A model generated the notes under the pieces. It saw only the letters and a program-made list of their open reading frames with translations. It had not been told where the DNA came from and did not search any database. Made by a program: the position numbers and the translations under genes. A stretch of DNA of 64,000 nucleotides from Chlorobiaceae bacterium. GTDB lineage: Bacteria; Bacteroidota; Chlorobiia; Chlorobiales; Chlorobiaceae. The stretch is taken from positions 1-64,000 of the forward strand of contig JAAXWQ010000002.1 of assembly GCA_013335115.1 (NCBI GenBank). Direction: 5' to 3'. Below are positions 19,871 through 29,419 of this stretch, one piece after another; within the stretch, counting starts at the first letter, position 1, and every line of letters starts with the position of its first letter.

Positions 19871-21238
19871 TTGCGTCGATTTGCCCTGTATAATAATAAA
19901 AGAATAAAACTTACATTGCACTCAAATCCATCCCTGAGCGTGAGAAAAAATATCGTATCGACATCCGCCGGCGCCAGCCCGCCCGGTGAGCCCCTGTCGG
20001 CGGGCATCATCCGGTCCGCAACCCTTCCGAACGGCCTTCGCATCCTCAGCAACCATGTCCCCTACGTGCACAGCGTGACGCTCGGCGTCTGGATCGATGC
20101 CGGATCTCGCGAGGACCCGCAGGGGCTTGAAGGGCTCGCCCACTTCATCGAGCACGCCGTCTTCAAGGGGACCCGCAAGCGGGACTATGTCGAGATTGCG
20201 CGCTGCATCGAACAGACCGGAGGCTACATCGACGCCTGGACGACCAAGGAGCAGACCTGCATCTACGTCCGCTGCCTTCAGGAGCACCTGGCGCTCGCCT
20301 TCGACCTTCTGGCCGACCTTGTCCGCAATCCGGTATTCCCGGCTGGCGAGCTCGACAAGGAGAAGGATGTTGTGCTCGAGGAGATCGCCGGGGTCGACGA
20401 CACCCCCGAAGAGCTCATCTTCGAGGACTTCGACCGCCGTTCCTTTCCCGGCCACCCCCTCGCCACCCCCATCCTCGGTACCGGGGAGAGCGTCGGCCGT
20501 CTGGCCGAAGCCGACCTGCGCGGCTTCATGGCTCGGCATTATGTGCCGGGGAAGATGATCGTCGCTGCGGTAGGCAACATCAACCACGGGGAGCTGGAGA
20601 AGCTCGCGGACGCCTGTTTCGGCGACATGGCCCCGGCGACGGCCGATGTGCCGGCAAGGGCGCTGTTCGACGCCGGGTCCTACAAACCATTCAGGGCGAC
20701 GCTGAAGAAAAGCGTCTGCCAGGCCCAGATCCTGCTCGGCACGGTCATCCCCCGCACCGACCGCCACTATTGGGGCCTCATGGTACTGAACACCATGCTG
20801 AGCGGCGGCATGAGTTCGATCCTCAACCTCGAACTGCGCGAAAAGCGCGGGCTGGTCTACCAGGCATACTCTTCCATGACGTTCCTCGACGACATCACGA
20901 CCTTCAACATCTATGCCGGCACGGACAAGGGCAAGACCGCGACCACCCTCGAGACGATCGCGGAGCTGTTCTCGGCAAGTACCCTCAGGGAGCCCGACCC
21001 GGCTGAAATCGCTGCAGCGAAGTCGAAGATGCTCGGCTCGCTGATCATGGGCATGGAGAAGATGACCCGGCGCATGTCCAACCTGGCGCAGGACCTGCTC
21101 TACTTCGGCACGCTCATCACTCCCGCCGAAAAGGCGGAGCTGATCGAATCGGTGGACGCTGCCGCCGTCGCCGCCGCCACCGAATCGCTCGGCGTCCCCA
21201 CGCTCCTCTCGACGCTCGTCTACAAGCCTTCGAGATAG
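19871..21238 (+). CDS. M16-family zinc metallopeptidase
   Basis: GLEGLAHFIEHAVFKGTRKRDY (HxxEH); VVLEEIAGVDDTPEELI. Confidence 0.94.
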   Translation: MRRFALYNNKRIKLTLHSNPSLSVRKNIVSTSAGASPPGEPLSAGIIRSATLPNGLRILSNHVPYVHSVTLGVWIDAGSREDPQGLEGLAHFIEHAVFKGTRKRDYVEIARCIEQTGGYIDAWTTKEQTCIYVRCLQEHLALAFDLLADLVRNPVFPAGELDKEKDVVLEEIAGVDDTPEELIFEDFDRRSFPGHPLATPILGTGESVGRLAEADLRGFMARHYVPGKMIVAAVGNINHGELEKLADACFGDMAPATADVPARALFDAGSYKPFRATLKKSVCQAQILLGTVIPRTDRHYWGLMVLNTMLSGGMSSILNLELREKRGLVYQAYSSMTFLDDITTFNIYAGTDKGKTATTLETIAELFSASTLREPDPAEIAAAKSKMLGSLIMGMEKMTRRMSNLAQDLLYFGTLITPAEKAELIESVDAAAVAAATESLGVPTLLSTLVYKPSR

Positions 21239-21327
21239 GCACGGCACCGGCCTTTGTTTTAAAAACCGGCGAAAATATCGTATAATCCGAATCTTGTTTT
21301 TTTCAACCATTAACGGTCACGACAGCT

Positions 21328-22623
21328 TTGCAAAAGAACATCAGGAATGTCAGCGACATCGAGCAGGTACTTGAAATCGTTCTGACTGGCGATGAGTTCA
21401 AAACGGAACTCGAACAGGAATTCGAAGAGGCCCGCAGGTCCGTCAGGATCAAGGGGTTCAGGCAGGGACATGTTCCCGCAGGCATGCTCAAGCGTCTCGT
21501 CGGCCCCTCCATCGAGGCGTCCGTTGCGGAAAAGATGGCTTCGAAGCACTTTGGCGCAATCGCCGACGCCGAGAACATCAAGCCCGCCGGCAGGGCGCAG
21601 ATCGACAGCTACAAGCTCGAGGGCGACACGCTGACAATCACCATGTCCTACGAAGTCCACCCGGAATTCGAACTGAAGGATCTGTCCGCATACAGCTTCA
21701 CCCAGGATGAGTACACGATCGACGACGAGGTTGTCGACCGTGAGATCAACATGATCCTGAAAGGCCACGGCACGCTGGTCACCAGCGAAGAACCGGCCAA
21801 CGAGAACGACACCGTCATCGGCGATGTCGCAAAGCTCGATACCGAAGGCCAGCCGACTGAAGGCCCGCATAACGAAAACCACCACTTCAACCTCGACTAC
21901 CTGCCGAAGGACAACCCGTTCCGCCTTGCCCTGACCGGCAAGCAGGCCGGAGAGTCGGTCGACGTGGTCATCGAACCGAAGGAGGAGGGCGACGAGACGA
22001 CCCGCTTCCGCGTCGACATCAAGGAGGTCAAGCGCCTCGAACTGCCCGAGATGAACGACGAACTGGTCAAGGAGATTACCCATTCGCGCTTCGAGAACGT
22101 TGCCGACTTCAGGGCGGACGTTCGCCAGCAGCTCGAGCAGCACTTCACCGGCAAGGCTGAGCAGGACCTGCTCGAAGCCATTTCGGCGAAGCTCATCGAG
22201 GAGCACGAAGTACCAACCCCGAAAGCCATGGTCGAATCGTTCCAGAACATGCTCATCGAGAATGCCAAGCGCCAGATCGGCGGCAAGTTCCCGAAAGGCA
22301 TCGACGAACGCGAGTTCCGCGCAGCCATGAAGCCGAACGCCGAAAAGCATGCCCGCTGGCTCCTGGTCAGCCAGAAGATCGCCCAGGTCAACGACATCGC
22401 CGTGAACGACGAAGACGTCAAGGCTTATGCCGAGAAGGAAGCTGCAAAGAACCCCTCGCTGAAGGTCGAGGAGCTGGTCAACACCTACATGTCGACCGAG
22501 TTCAGGGACTACATCGCCGACACCATCATCAAGGAGAAGATCTACGACGTCATCAAGTCGAAGGTCGCCATCACCAAAGCGGCCAAGCCGGTACCGTCGC
22601 ACGAAGAAGAAGAAGAGGATTGA
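21328..22623 (+). CDS. tig: Trigger factor
   Basis: [28 protein letters not shown]; 431 aa; TTG start. Confidence 0.94.
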   Translation: MQKNIRNVSDIEQVLEIVLTGDEFKTELEQEFEEARRSVRIKGFRQGHVPAGMLKRLVGPSIEASVAEKMASKHFGAIADAENIKPAGRAQIDSYKLEGDTLTITMSYEVHPEFELKDLSAYSFTQDEYTIDDEVVDREINMILKGHGTLVTSEEPANENDTVIGDVAKLDTEGQPTEGPHNENHHFNLDYLPKDNPFRLALTGKQAGESVDVVIEPKEEGDETTRFRVDIKEVKRLELPEMNDELVKEITHSRFENVADFRADVRQQLEQHFTGKAEQDLLEAISAKLIEEHEVPTPKAMVESFQNMLIENAKRQIGGKFPKGIDEREFRAAMKPNAEKHARWLLVSQKIAQVNDIAVNDEDVKAYAEKEAAKNPSLKVEELVNTYMSTEFRDYIADTIIKEKIYDVIKSKVAITKAAKPVPSHEEEEED

Positions 22624-22644
22624 GCGCAAGGACGCGAAGGACAC

Positions 22645-22680
22645 ATCAAAAAGGGGCTCCCAACGGGGGCCCTTTTTGAT
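22645..22680. terminator. Bidirectional Rho-independent terminator between tig and acpS
   Basis: atcaaaaaggggctcccaacgggggccctttttgat, near-perfect hairpin with A and T tracts. Confidence 0.85.
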
Positions 22681-22693
22681 TAGTAATTCCCGG

Positions 22694-23044
22694 CTAGTCT
22701 ATCACTGCCATGGCAACTGCGGAATGCCGGTCGTGGGAGATGGAGATCTTTGCGGTGAACTCCTTGCCGGCCATACGGATGGTCGCCTGAGGTTTGCCGG
22801 CCTCGTCGTTGAGCACCACGATGGAGTGCCACGAAAGGCCGTGTGATATCCCGGTGCCAAGGGCCTTGGAGACCGCCTCCTTCGCGGCGAAACGGCCGGC
22901 GAGGCTGGCCACAGGGTCGGGCTTGGCGAGGCACAGGGCAATCTCCTCGCCGGTAAGGATCCTCCGCATGAAGCCCTCACCGTACTTCCCGTACAACCCC
23001 CGTATCCTTTCGATTTCGACGATGTCGACGCCGATCTCCATCAA
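22694..23044 (-). CDS. acpS: Holo-[acyl-carrier-protein] synthase
   Basis: MMEIGVDIVEIERIRGLYGKYGEGFMRRILTGEE; LAGRFAAKEAVSKALGTGI. Confidence 0.96.
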   Translation of the reverse strand: MMEIGVDIVEIERIRGLYGKYGEGFMRRILTGEEIALCLAKPDPVASLAGRFAAKEAVSKALGTGISHGLSWHSIVVLNDEAGKPQATIRMAGKEFTAKISISHDRHSAVAMAVID

Positions 23045-23934
23045 CAGAGTTCGATGTTCATGGAGAGGTCTAGCGCCTTGACGCTGTGGGTCAGTTCACC
23101 GACGGAGATATAGTCGACCCCGGTCATGGCGACCTCGGCCACGTTGTTCAGGTTGATGTTTCCGGAAGCTTCAAGCAGGATGTTGCCGTACCCGTTCCCT
23201 TTCACCCACCTGACCGCCTCGGCAAGCCCGTCGACCATGAAGTTGTCGAGAAGGATGATGTCCGGGTTGCTTGGGCATGCCTCCTTGAGTTCAGACACGC
23301 TCCGCACCTCGGTCTCGAGCTTGACCTTGATCCCGTGCTCCTGGCAGTAGGCCCTGGCCCGGGTGACGGCCTTCTCGACGCCTCCGGCAGCATCGATATG
23401 GTTATCCTTGATGAGGATCATGTCGAACAGGCCGAATCGGTGGTTCACCCCTCCGCCGATGCGCACGGCGTCCTTGTCGTAGAATCGCAGGCCGGGGGCG
23501 GTCTTCCTGGTGTCGAGGATGGCCGCGTTCGTGTGGCTCACCCGCTCGACGTACATGTTGGTCCTGGTGGCGATGCCCGACATCCGCTGCATGAAGTTCA
23601 GCGCCGTGCGCTCGCCGATCAGGATCGGTGCGATACGCCCCTTCACCTCCAGGATGCGCTCCCCCGGGTAGACCCGCTGACCATCGTTGGCAAGCACCGT
23701 GAACTCCAGGTCGGGATCGCAGGCCTGGAATACCTGGCTGGCCACGGCAACACCGGCGATAACGCCCTCGACCTTCGATGTAATGAACCCCGTACCCATC
23801 TGGCCAGGATCGATCGTGGAAAGCGTCGTGACGTCCCCCTCGTATCGGTCTTCCTCGAGGGCAAGCTGGAGGGCCCTGGTCCTGCAAGTTTCAAAAAATT
23901 CACGGAACGCGTAGTTTGACCTGTTATCTCCCAT
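23041..23934 (-). CDS. nadC: Nicotinate-nucleotide pyrophosphorylase (carboxylating)
   Basis: EDRYEGDVTTLSTI; ERTALNFMQRMSGIATRTN; DTRKTAPGLR; EASGNINLNNVAEVAMTGVDYISVGELTHSV. Confidence 0.96.
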   Translation of the reverse strand: MGDNRSNYAFREFFETCRTRALQLALEEDRYEGDVTTLSTIDPGQMGTGFITSKVEGVIAGVAVASQVFQACDPDLEFTVLANDGQRVYPGERILEVKGRIAPILIGERTALNFMQRMSGIATRTNMYVERVSHTNAAILDTRKTAPGLRFYDKDAVRIGGGVNHRFGLFDMILIKDNHIDAAGGVEKAVTRARAYCQEHGIKVKLETEVRSVSELKEACPSNPDIILLDNFMVDGLAEAVRWVKGNGYGNILLEASGNINLNNVAEVAMTGVDYISVGELTHSVKALDLSMNIELC

Positions 23935-24129
23935 GACTGCAATAAGTGAGAAGTTGGATAAAGCGAAACACGAAATGCCGAGACTCATGAAAAGTACCAT
24001 TTTTTCGGCATTTGCCACCGCATCCGCCATACCTTTCACGATTGCGGTCGCGGCCATTTTGCAATGCACAGCCGAAAGGAGTACATTCACTCCTCAGTGC
24101 GACTGCAACCATTTCCGGAACCGACGACC

Positions 24130-24507
24130 ATGAGCGCCAACCACAGCTCCTGCATCAGGCTGGTCAATGCCCAATTCTATGCCTGGCACGGCGTACACCA
24201 GGAGGAACAGCAACTCGGGGGGAAGTACGAGGTCGATGCCGAGCTCCGCTTCGACTTCGGGCCTGCGGCAGCAACCGACAAGGTCACGGACACCGTCGAC
24301 TACAGCCGAGCATACGACACGATCAGGGAAATCGTCACCGGCCAGAAGGCCTCGCTGATCGAGTCGCTGGCGTTCAGGATCGCCAAAGCCCTCATGGAGC
24401 GGTTCCCGTCACTCGACGGAGTCACGGTGAAGGTCCGCAAAAGGAACCTGCCGCTCGGCGGGCTCTGCGATTTCGCCGAAGCGGAATACCTGATCGACAG
24501 GTCCTGA
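24130..24507 (+). CDS. folB: Dihydroneopterin aldolase
   Basis: FYAWHGVHQEEQQLGGKYEVD; DTVDYSRAYDTIREIV; RNLPLGGLCDFAEAEYL. Confidence 0.93.
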   Translation: MSANHSSCIRLVNAQFYAWHGVHQEEQQLGGKYEVDAELRFDFGPAAATDKVTDTVDYSRAYDTIREIVTGQKASLIESLAFRIAKALMERFPSLDGVTVKVRKRNLPLGGLCDFAEAEYLIDRS

Positions 24508-24511
24508 TCGC

Positions 24512-25021
24512 ATGAACCCCGTCAGCGCGTACATCGGCATCGGATCGAACGTCGGCGACAGGTTCTCGAACCTGCAGGCAGCGGTCGACCTGCTTGCCGG
24601 AACGCCCCTCACCTCGGTATCCGCCGTCTCACGGGCCTACATCACCGAACCGGTCGGAAACATCGAACAGGCGGACTTCTTCAACGCTGTCGTCAAGATC
24701 GAAACCGACCTCGACCCGGCTTCGCTTCGTTCGCGCTGCAAGGAGATCGAGCAAAAACTCGGGCGTCCCCAGAGCTATCTCCGCTGGAGCCCCAGGACCA
24801 TCGACCTCGACATCCTGCTTTACGGCGACCTCTGCATGAAGGACGAGCTGCTGGTCATCCCGCACGCCGAGCTGCATCGCCGGAAATTCGTACTGGTACC
24901 GCTCCTCGACATCGACAACCCCGTCCACCCCCTTCTGCACCTCACGACCGCCGACCTCCTGAAATCCAGCGGCGACCACTCGACCCCGCTGCTCCTGACC
25001 CAAAAGCTCGTCATTCGATGA
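24512..25021 (+). CDS. folK: Hydroxymethyldihydropterin pyrophosphokinase
   Basis: AYIGIGSNVGDRFSNLQAAVDLL; RWSPRTIDLDILLYGD. Confidence 0.96.
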   Translation: MNPVSAYIGIGSNVGDRFSNLQAAVDLLAGTPLTSVSAVSRAYITEPVGNIEQADFFNAVVKIETDLDPASLRSRCKEIEQKLGRPQSYLRWSPRTIDLDILLYGDLCMKDELLVIPHAELHRRKFVLVPLLDIDNPVHPLLHLTTADLLKSSGDHSTPLLLTQKLVIR

Positions 25022-25068
25022 TGGACTGAGCGGACGTCCATTCCTACCGGATCCCGGGCATAAAAAAA

Positions 25069-25093
25069 GCGGGCCGCCTGTTGGGCGACCCGC
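25069..25093 (-). terminator. Rho-independent terminator downstream of the first ArsA-like gene
   Basis: gcgggccgcctgttgggcgacccgc flanked on the + strand by an A-run (U-run in the minus transcript). Confidence 0.65.
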
Positions 25094-25120
25094 ATTGAAA
25101 ATTATCTCTGCTGGAAACAA

Positions 25121-26275
25121 TCAGTTCGTGAAGGTGATGTTCAGCATTCCATGATCGAAATCGGCGCCTTCGGTCTTGCGGCCGACCAGCACGTTCGGCA
25201 GGATGATGCTCTTGCGGAAGTTGTTGATGTCCACCAGGAGCTCGTCGCCCTTGATGTTCACCGCGAGCTTGTCGACTTCGACGTTTGGCAGGTAGAGGCT
25301 GAGCACGTACTTGCCATTGATCTTCTCGAGGGTCTGGGTCCTGCCATCCGAGTAAAGGACATCAATAGGGTTCCTGCCGTCGAACATCTCCTTGCTGAGT
25401 TCATGCAGGTTATCCGGCTTGATCACCTCTTTCGGGGACTGCCTGGCCTTGAAGATCGGCACCGGGTAGAAGCAGTTGTCGATCACCCTGAGGTACTTGG
25501 CCTGCTGGTCGATGAGTGCCTGCAGGTACTGGTCTGTAGAGCTCGGCGGAAGCACCTTGTTGACGATGGCCGCATCGAGCTTGTAACCGAACAGGTTCAG
25601 GTAGGTCTGGACGCGCAGGGCCTCCTTGATCACCATGTTCTCGGGATTGAGCACGACCCTGAAAGTGGTGATGCTCTTGTCCTGCAGCATCCCGTGCAGC
25701 TCCTTCATGTGCTCGTTGATCTCGGGCATGAGCTTGAAGATATTCTTCTTCGGCATGAACCTGCTGAGGAGCGGGGCGGCAAAGCCGATCGCCTTCGAAT
25801 GCCAGCCGCCGATCTTCTCGGAGTACCAGCCGTAGGATTCGGGCATGCCGAGCAGGCGCATGGTTTCACCGGTCGGTGCGGCATCGACCACAACGCAGTC
25901 ATAAAGGCCGGATTTGGCAGCCTTCCAGATATAGCGGAGGCTGATCATCTCCTCCATACCGGGCACGATGGCCAGTTCCTCGGCCACGATCTCATTTGCG
26001 CCGTCGTGCATGAGGATCGACGAAAAGTACGAATAGAGCTCAGTCCAGTTCTCCCTGATCTCGGCAAGGACGTTCACCTCCATGGCGAAGAGATTTTTCT
26101 CGACCTCGACCGGACTTGAGCTGAGCTCGACACCCAGTGCGTCGGCAAGGCTGTGGGCGACGTCGGTGCTCATGATCAGCACGCGCTTGCCGCTACGGGC
26201 GATAGCTGTGGCGGTTGACGCGGAAACGGTGGTTTTTCCCACCCCGCCTTTGCCCAGGTACAGAATGATTCTCAT
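25121..26275 (-). CDS. ArsA/Get3-like ATPase with C-terminal alpha-crystallin (ArsA_HSP20-like) domain
   Basis: [26 protein letters not shown] deviant Walker [29 protein letters not shown]-terminus [38 protein letters not shown]. Confidence 0.93.
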   Translation of the reverse strand: MRIILYLGKGGVGKTTVSASTATAIARSGKRVLIMSTDVAHSLADALGVELSSSPVEVEKNLFAMEVNVLAEIRENWTELYSYFSSILMHDGANEIVAEELAIVPGMEEMISLRYIWKAAKSGLYDCVVVDAAPTGETMRLLGMPESYGWYSEKIGGWHSKAIGFAAPLLSRFMPKKNIFKLMPEINEHMKELHGMLQDKSITTFRVVLNPENMVIKEALRVQTYLNLFGYKLDAAIVNKVLPPSSTDQYLQALIDQQAKYLRVIDNCFYPVPIFKARQSPKEVIKPDNLHELSKEMFDGRNPIDVLYSDGRTQTLEKINGKYVLSLYLPNVEVDKLAVNIKGDELLVDINNFRKSIILPNVLVGRKTEGADFDHGMLNITFTN

Positions 26276-26287
26276 GATGATAGGAGA

Positions 26288-28195
26288 CTATGGTGTAGGC
26301 TTTACTGAAACTGAATTCGTATCGGAGGCCCGTCCGGCATTATCGTCCTTCTCGCCACTTACGGGTTGTATACCTGCTGGCGCCTGTAGCGGAAGGTTGG
26401 ATTCGAGGGTCAGATAGCTCCCCCCCGATTCGCCGCCGCCTCTGGCTGCAAGCTCGTCGTCTTCGGAAATCTTGAATGAATCACGCGCTTCGTCGGCCTT
26501 GACCTGGATTTCCTTCCGGATCGGGGCTGCAGCTTCAGGTTCGGTGATCGCAACAGGCTCTGGCCGGATATCGGCCTGGAGCTCTTCGCCGGCCACCTCG
26601 TCGAAGCTCATCAGCTTGCGGGCGATCTCGTTGCCCCCGTCGCCATCGGCCCTGACCGAAAGCTTCTTCCTGCGTGGTGCAGGTTCGTCCTCCGCCTCAC
26701 CCCTCGGCTGGGCGACGGCGGCAGCCGGCGGTGCCTGTTCACGCTCCGACTCGTCGTAGCTCATCAGCTTGTGCGTAATATCGTCCGCATCATCGCCCTC
26801 GGTCCTGATCGAGAGCTTCTTCCTGCGCGGCGACGGATCGTCCTCCGCCTCACCCCTCGGCTGGGCAGGTTCGGCATCAGCGTCATCGTAGCCCATCATC
26901 TTGCGGGCGATCTCGTTGTCGGCATCGCCGTCAACCCTGATCGAAAGTTTTTTCTTGCGCGGCGCCGCATCGTAATCCTCATCCTCCGTCACCGGGCGGC
27001 GGGCGGCCGATGCCGGCCGCTCATCGCGAGCGGTCGGGGGCTCTTCGTCCCGGAAAGGATCGAAGGCGCCAGGATGGTCGTCATCGTCCCTGACGCTGAT
27101 CTTGCGGCGGCGGATGGTCGAGTCGTCCCCGGCATCCTCCATCCGGGAGGAACTCCGCTGCGGGCGGGAGGGGCGATCTTCCCTGGCAGGTGCCTGCGCA
27201 GGGCGGGACGGCTTTTTCGGAGAGCCGATTCCGGTCAGCTTGATGATCTTCCCGACGGAACCGATGAGTCCGTCGTTTTCGACCGCCGTCTTTATGGCGT
27301 TCATCACGAACCTCTCGGCCTGCGGATTTCCTGCGATGTTGGTCAGCAGCTCGTTGACAGCGGTCAACACGGTGGCAACATCGTTCGGCACATGCTGCAA
27401 GTCCTTCATCAGCTGGTCGCGGAACTTCAACGGGGCATCGCCCACCATACCCTTGAGCTGCCCGGCGATGCGCTTGATGGCGGCGGGGTCGGTCGGAAGA
27501 ATCCCCTCGAGGCCGCGGGGCATCTCGGGCGTCGGCGCGGAGGTGCGCTGGCGGGGCGGAGCTCCCGGCTGCTGCTGCTCCTGCTCATGGCTGTAGCCGA
27601 TGGAAGCTTTGTACTGTTCGAGCAGGTCCTGCCCGTAACCGATCCCGTCATCCGGCATCGGCATCCGGGGCGCCTCCAGGGCTATGGAGACCGTTCTCGG
27701 TGGACAGATGCTGTGCGCGCTCCGCACAATCATGTTGGCGATCTCCTGGGGAATCTCCTGCCTGAAATCGAGGCCGAGGTAATCCTCGACGGTCGACTCG
27801 ATGACCGTGTGGAGCTTGACAATCGTTGCGGCTTCGCGAATCTCGACCATGTCGAAAATCACATAGACCGGCTCCTTGCCTTCACGCTTGATCTTCAGGT
27901 TCATGGTAGCGAACGCGCTATCCTTGTTCCTGCTGTTAACCGAAACAGCGCCGAGGCTGAAACGATCAAGGAAATCTTTAGAGGTGCCCCTTGCCCAGAG
28001 GTAGATGGCCTTGTCGGTATAGACCAGGTAATCCTGAAACACGATGTTCCCGACCCGCTCCTGATGCGACTCGTAGAAGACTCCGTCGAAAAAAGCTATC
28101 GGGGTTTCGCCTTCGCCGATGAGCCGTTTCTGGAGAAACTCGGTGACATCGTTCAGTTCGGTCTGCCCTGAGACATAGAGAGAAATATTAGCCAT
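26288..28195 (-). CDS. Hypothetical 635-aa protein with four degenerate RRKKLSIR-containing repeats in a low-complexity acidic C-terminal half
   Basis: Intact ORF ending 12 bp before the ArsA-like gene. Repeats: RRRKISVRDDDD, RKKKLSIRVDGDADNEIARKMMGYDD, RRKKLSIRTEGDDADDITHKLMSYDE, RRKKLSVRADGDGGNEIARKLMSFDE. Confidence 0.85.
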   Translation of the reverse strand: MANISLYVSGQTELNDVTEFLQKRLIGEGETPIAFFDGVFYESHQERVGNIVFQDYLVYTDKAIYLWARGTSKDFLDRFSLGAVSVNSRNKDSAFATMNLKIKREGKEPVYVIFDMVEIREAATIVKLHTVIESTVEDYLGLDFRQEIPQEIANMIVRSAHSICPPRTVSIALEAPRMPMPDDGIGYGQDLLEQYKASIGYSHEQEQQQPGAPPRQRTSAPTPEMPRGLEGILPTDPAAIKRIAGQLKGMVGDAPLKFRDQLMKDLQHVPNDVATVLTAVNELLTNIAGNPQAERFVMNAIKTAVENDGLIGSVGKIIKLTGIGSPKKPSRPAQAPAREDRPSRPQRSSSRMEDAGDDSTIRRRKISVRDDDDHPGAFDPFRDEEPPTARDERPASAARRPVTEDEDYDAAPRKKKLSIRVDGDADNEIARKMMGYDDADAEPAQPRGEAEDDPSPRRKKLSIRTEGDDADDITHKLMSYDESEREQAPPAAAVAQPRGEAEDEPAPRRKKLSVRADGDGGNEIARKLMSFDEVAGEELQADIRPEPVAITEPEAAAPIRKEIQVKADEARDSFKISEDDELAARGGGESGGSYLTLESNLPLQAPAGIQPVSGEKDDNAGRASDTNSVSVKPTP

Positions 28196-28471
28196 TACTG
28201 CGTCCAGTCACGTTACCTGTGTTGCCTTTCGTTCATTTACGGAGCACTCAAGGCATTAAAATATGAAAACAAAAATAAATTACGTAACAAAGAACCGTCA
28301 AGTGGCGAGCGGCCCAGGCGTACGGACTCCAGCCCTTGCCTCATGCGGTGAATTCCCTGGCGATAGAGGGCACCCTGAAGATCCTGTTCCGGTACACGTT
28401 GGCCGCGTTGCCCTGGAAAATCGGTTTCACGACGTTTCGCAAGGCTTCCCGAAGATGGAAAAGGGGACAAA

Positions 28472-28508
28472 AAAAAGGCAGTGACTGCTTGAAGCCGTCA
28501 CTGCCTTT
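28472..28508 (-). terminator. Rho-independent terminator downstream of csmA
   Basis: aaaggcagtgactgcttgaagccgtcactgccttt with an A-run on the + strand. Confidence 0.85.
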
Positions 28509-28532
28509 ATGATTTCGATGGAACCAGTCTGC

Positions 28533-28772
28533 TTATTTCGCAAACTTGGATTCGACTTCCTTGGTCGGCACGGCATAGCCGGAGACCTCAGGCGAAGAAC
28601 CGCGAAGGCTGGAACCACCCATGCTGCCATAAGCATTGCGGTTGATCCTCATGGTACCTTTGCCAAGGGAATCGAAAAGCATACCGACGGTCTCCCAGTG
28701 ACCTTCGACCATAACCTCAAAAATACGGCCTGCGGCTGCTAAAATGTCGGTAAAGACGCCTCCTCCACTCAT
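28533..28772 (-). CDS. csmA: Chlorosome envelope (baseplate) protein A precursor
   Basis: [53 protein letters not shown] is the CsmA sequence. Confidence 0.98.
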   Translation of the reverse strand: MSGGGVFTDILAAAGRIFEVMVEGHWETVGMLFDSLGKGTMRINRNAYGSMGGSSLRGSSPEVSGYAVPTKEVESKFAK

Positions 28773-28927
28773 AACTCCTCCTTTTGGATTGAATTGACAG
28801 AACTGAACAACATTCGATAAAATCGAGACTTTGGAATAAAAATAATCCAATTAACCACAAATCACAAATAAAAGATTTTGTCATGCATCCCTGCACCAGG
28901 CAAAAGTGCGCGGAATCCCGCGAAACC

Positions 28928-29347
28928 TTACTTCTTGACGGTCGTCTTCTGGAACGAACCCGCAATGTTCTTTACGGCATCCGAGGCAGAAGAGCCGACG
29001 TCGCCCACGGCCTTGGCCGCGTTGCCTGTCACGTTCTCGACGCTCTTGACGGCATCCTCGTAAAGATCGCCGGCGGAACGGGAGACGTCCTTGACGGTAA
29101 TCGCCACACGATCGATGGTCTCGCCGACCACGCCGCCGGTGCTGCCAAGCACTTTTCCGATGCCGGATGCGTCGACGAGCGAACCGAGCGTGCCGGTTAC
29201 GGTCTCGACGAGGCCACCAGCCAGCTCAAGGCCACCAACGATGGCGCTCTGACCGGTCAGCATGACGCTTTCGGCAAGAAAGGTGAGCCTGTCGGTGAAA
29301 TCGAGATCCTTGAAATCCTTACGGAGCTTCTGGTAGGATTCTGACAT
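28928..29347 (-). CDS. csmC: Chlorosome envelope protein C
   Basis: CsmC-like 139-aa protein immediately upstream of csmA, the arrangement known in Chlorobaculum. Confidence 0.9.
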   Translation of the reverse strand: MSESYQKLRKDFKDLDFTDRLTFLAESVMLTGQSAIVGGLELAGGLVETVTGTLGSLVDASGIGKVLGSTGGVVGETIDRVAITVKDVSRSAGDLYEDAVKSVENVTGNAAKAVGDVGSSASDAVKNIAGSFQKTTVKK

Positions 29348-29419
29348 ATGGTCCTCCTTTGTTGAGGCTGCTTGCGCAGCCGTCGGTTAGTAGTTTTACT
29401 GCAATCAAAAAAAATCTGG

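Noticed and set aside
19922-21310. 462-aa minus-strand ORF over the M16 peptidase gene
   Set aside because: Antisense shadow of a well-supported peptidase gene.
21310-22644. 444-aa minus-strand ORF over tig
   Set aside because: Antisense shadow; trigger factor motifs on the + strand are clear.
26771-28171. 466-aa + strand ORF opposite the 635-aa repeat protein
   Set aside because: Complement of a gene with operon context; no motif and composition typical of antisense GC-rich ORFs.
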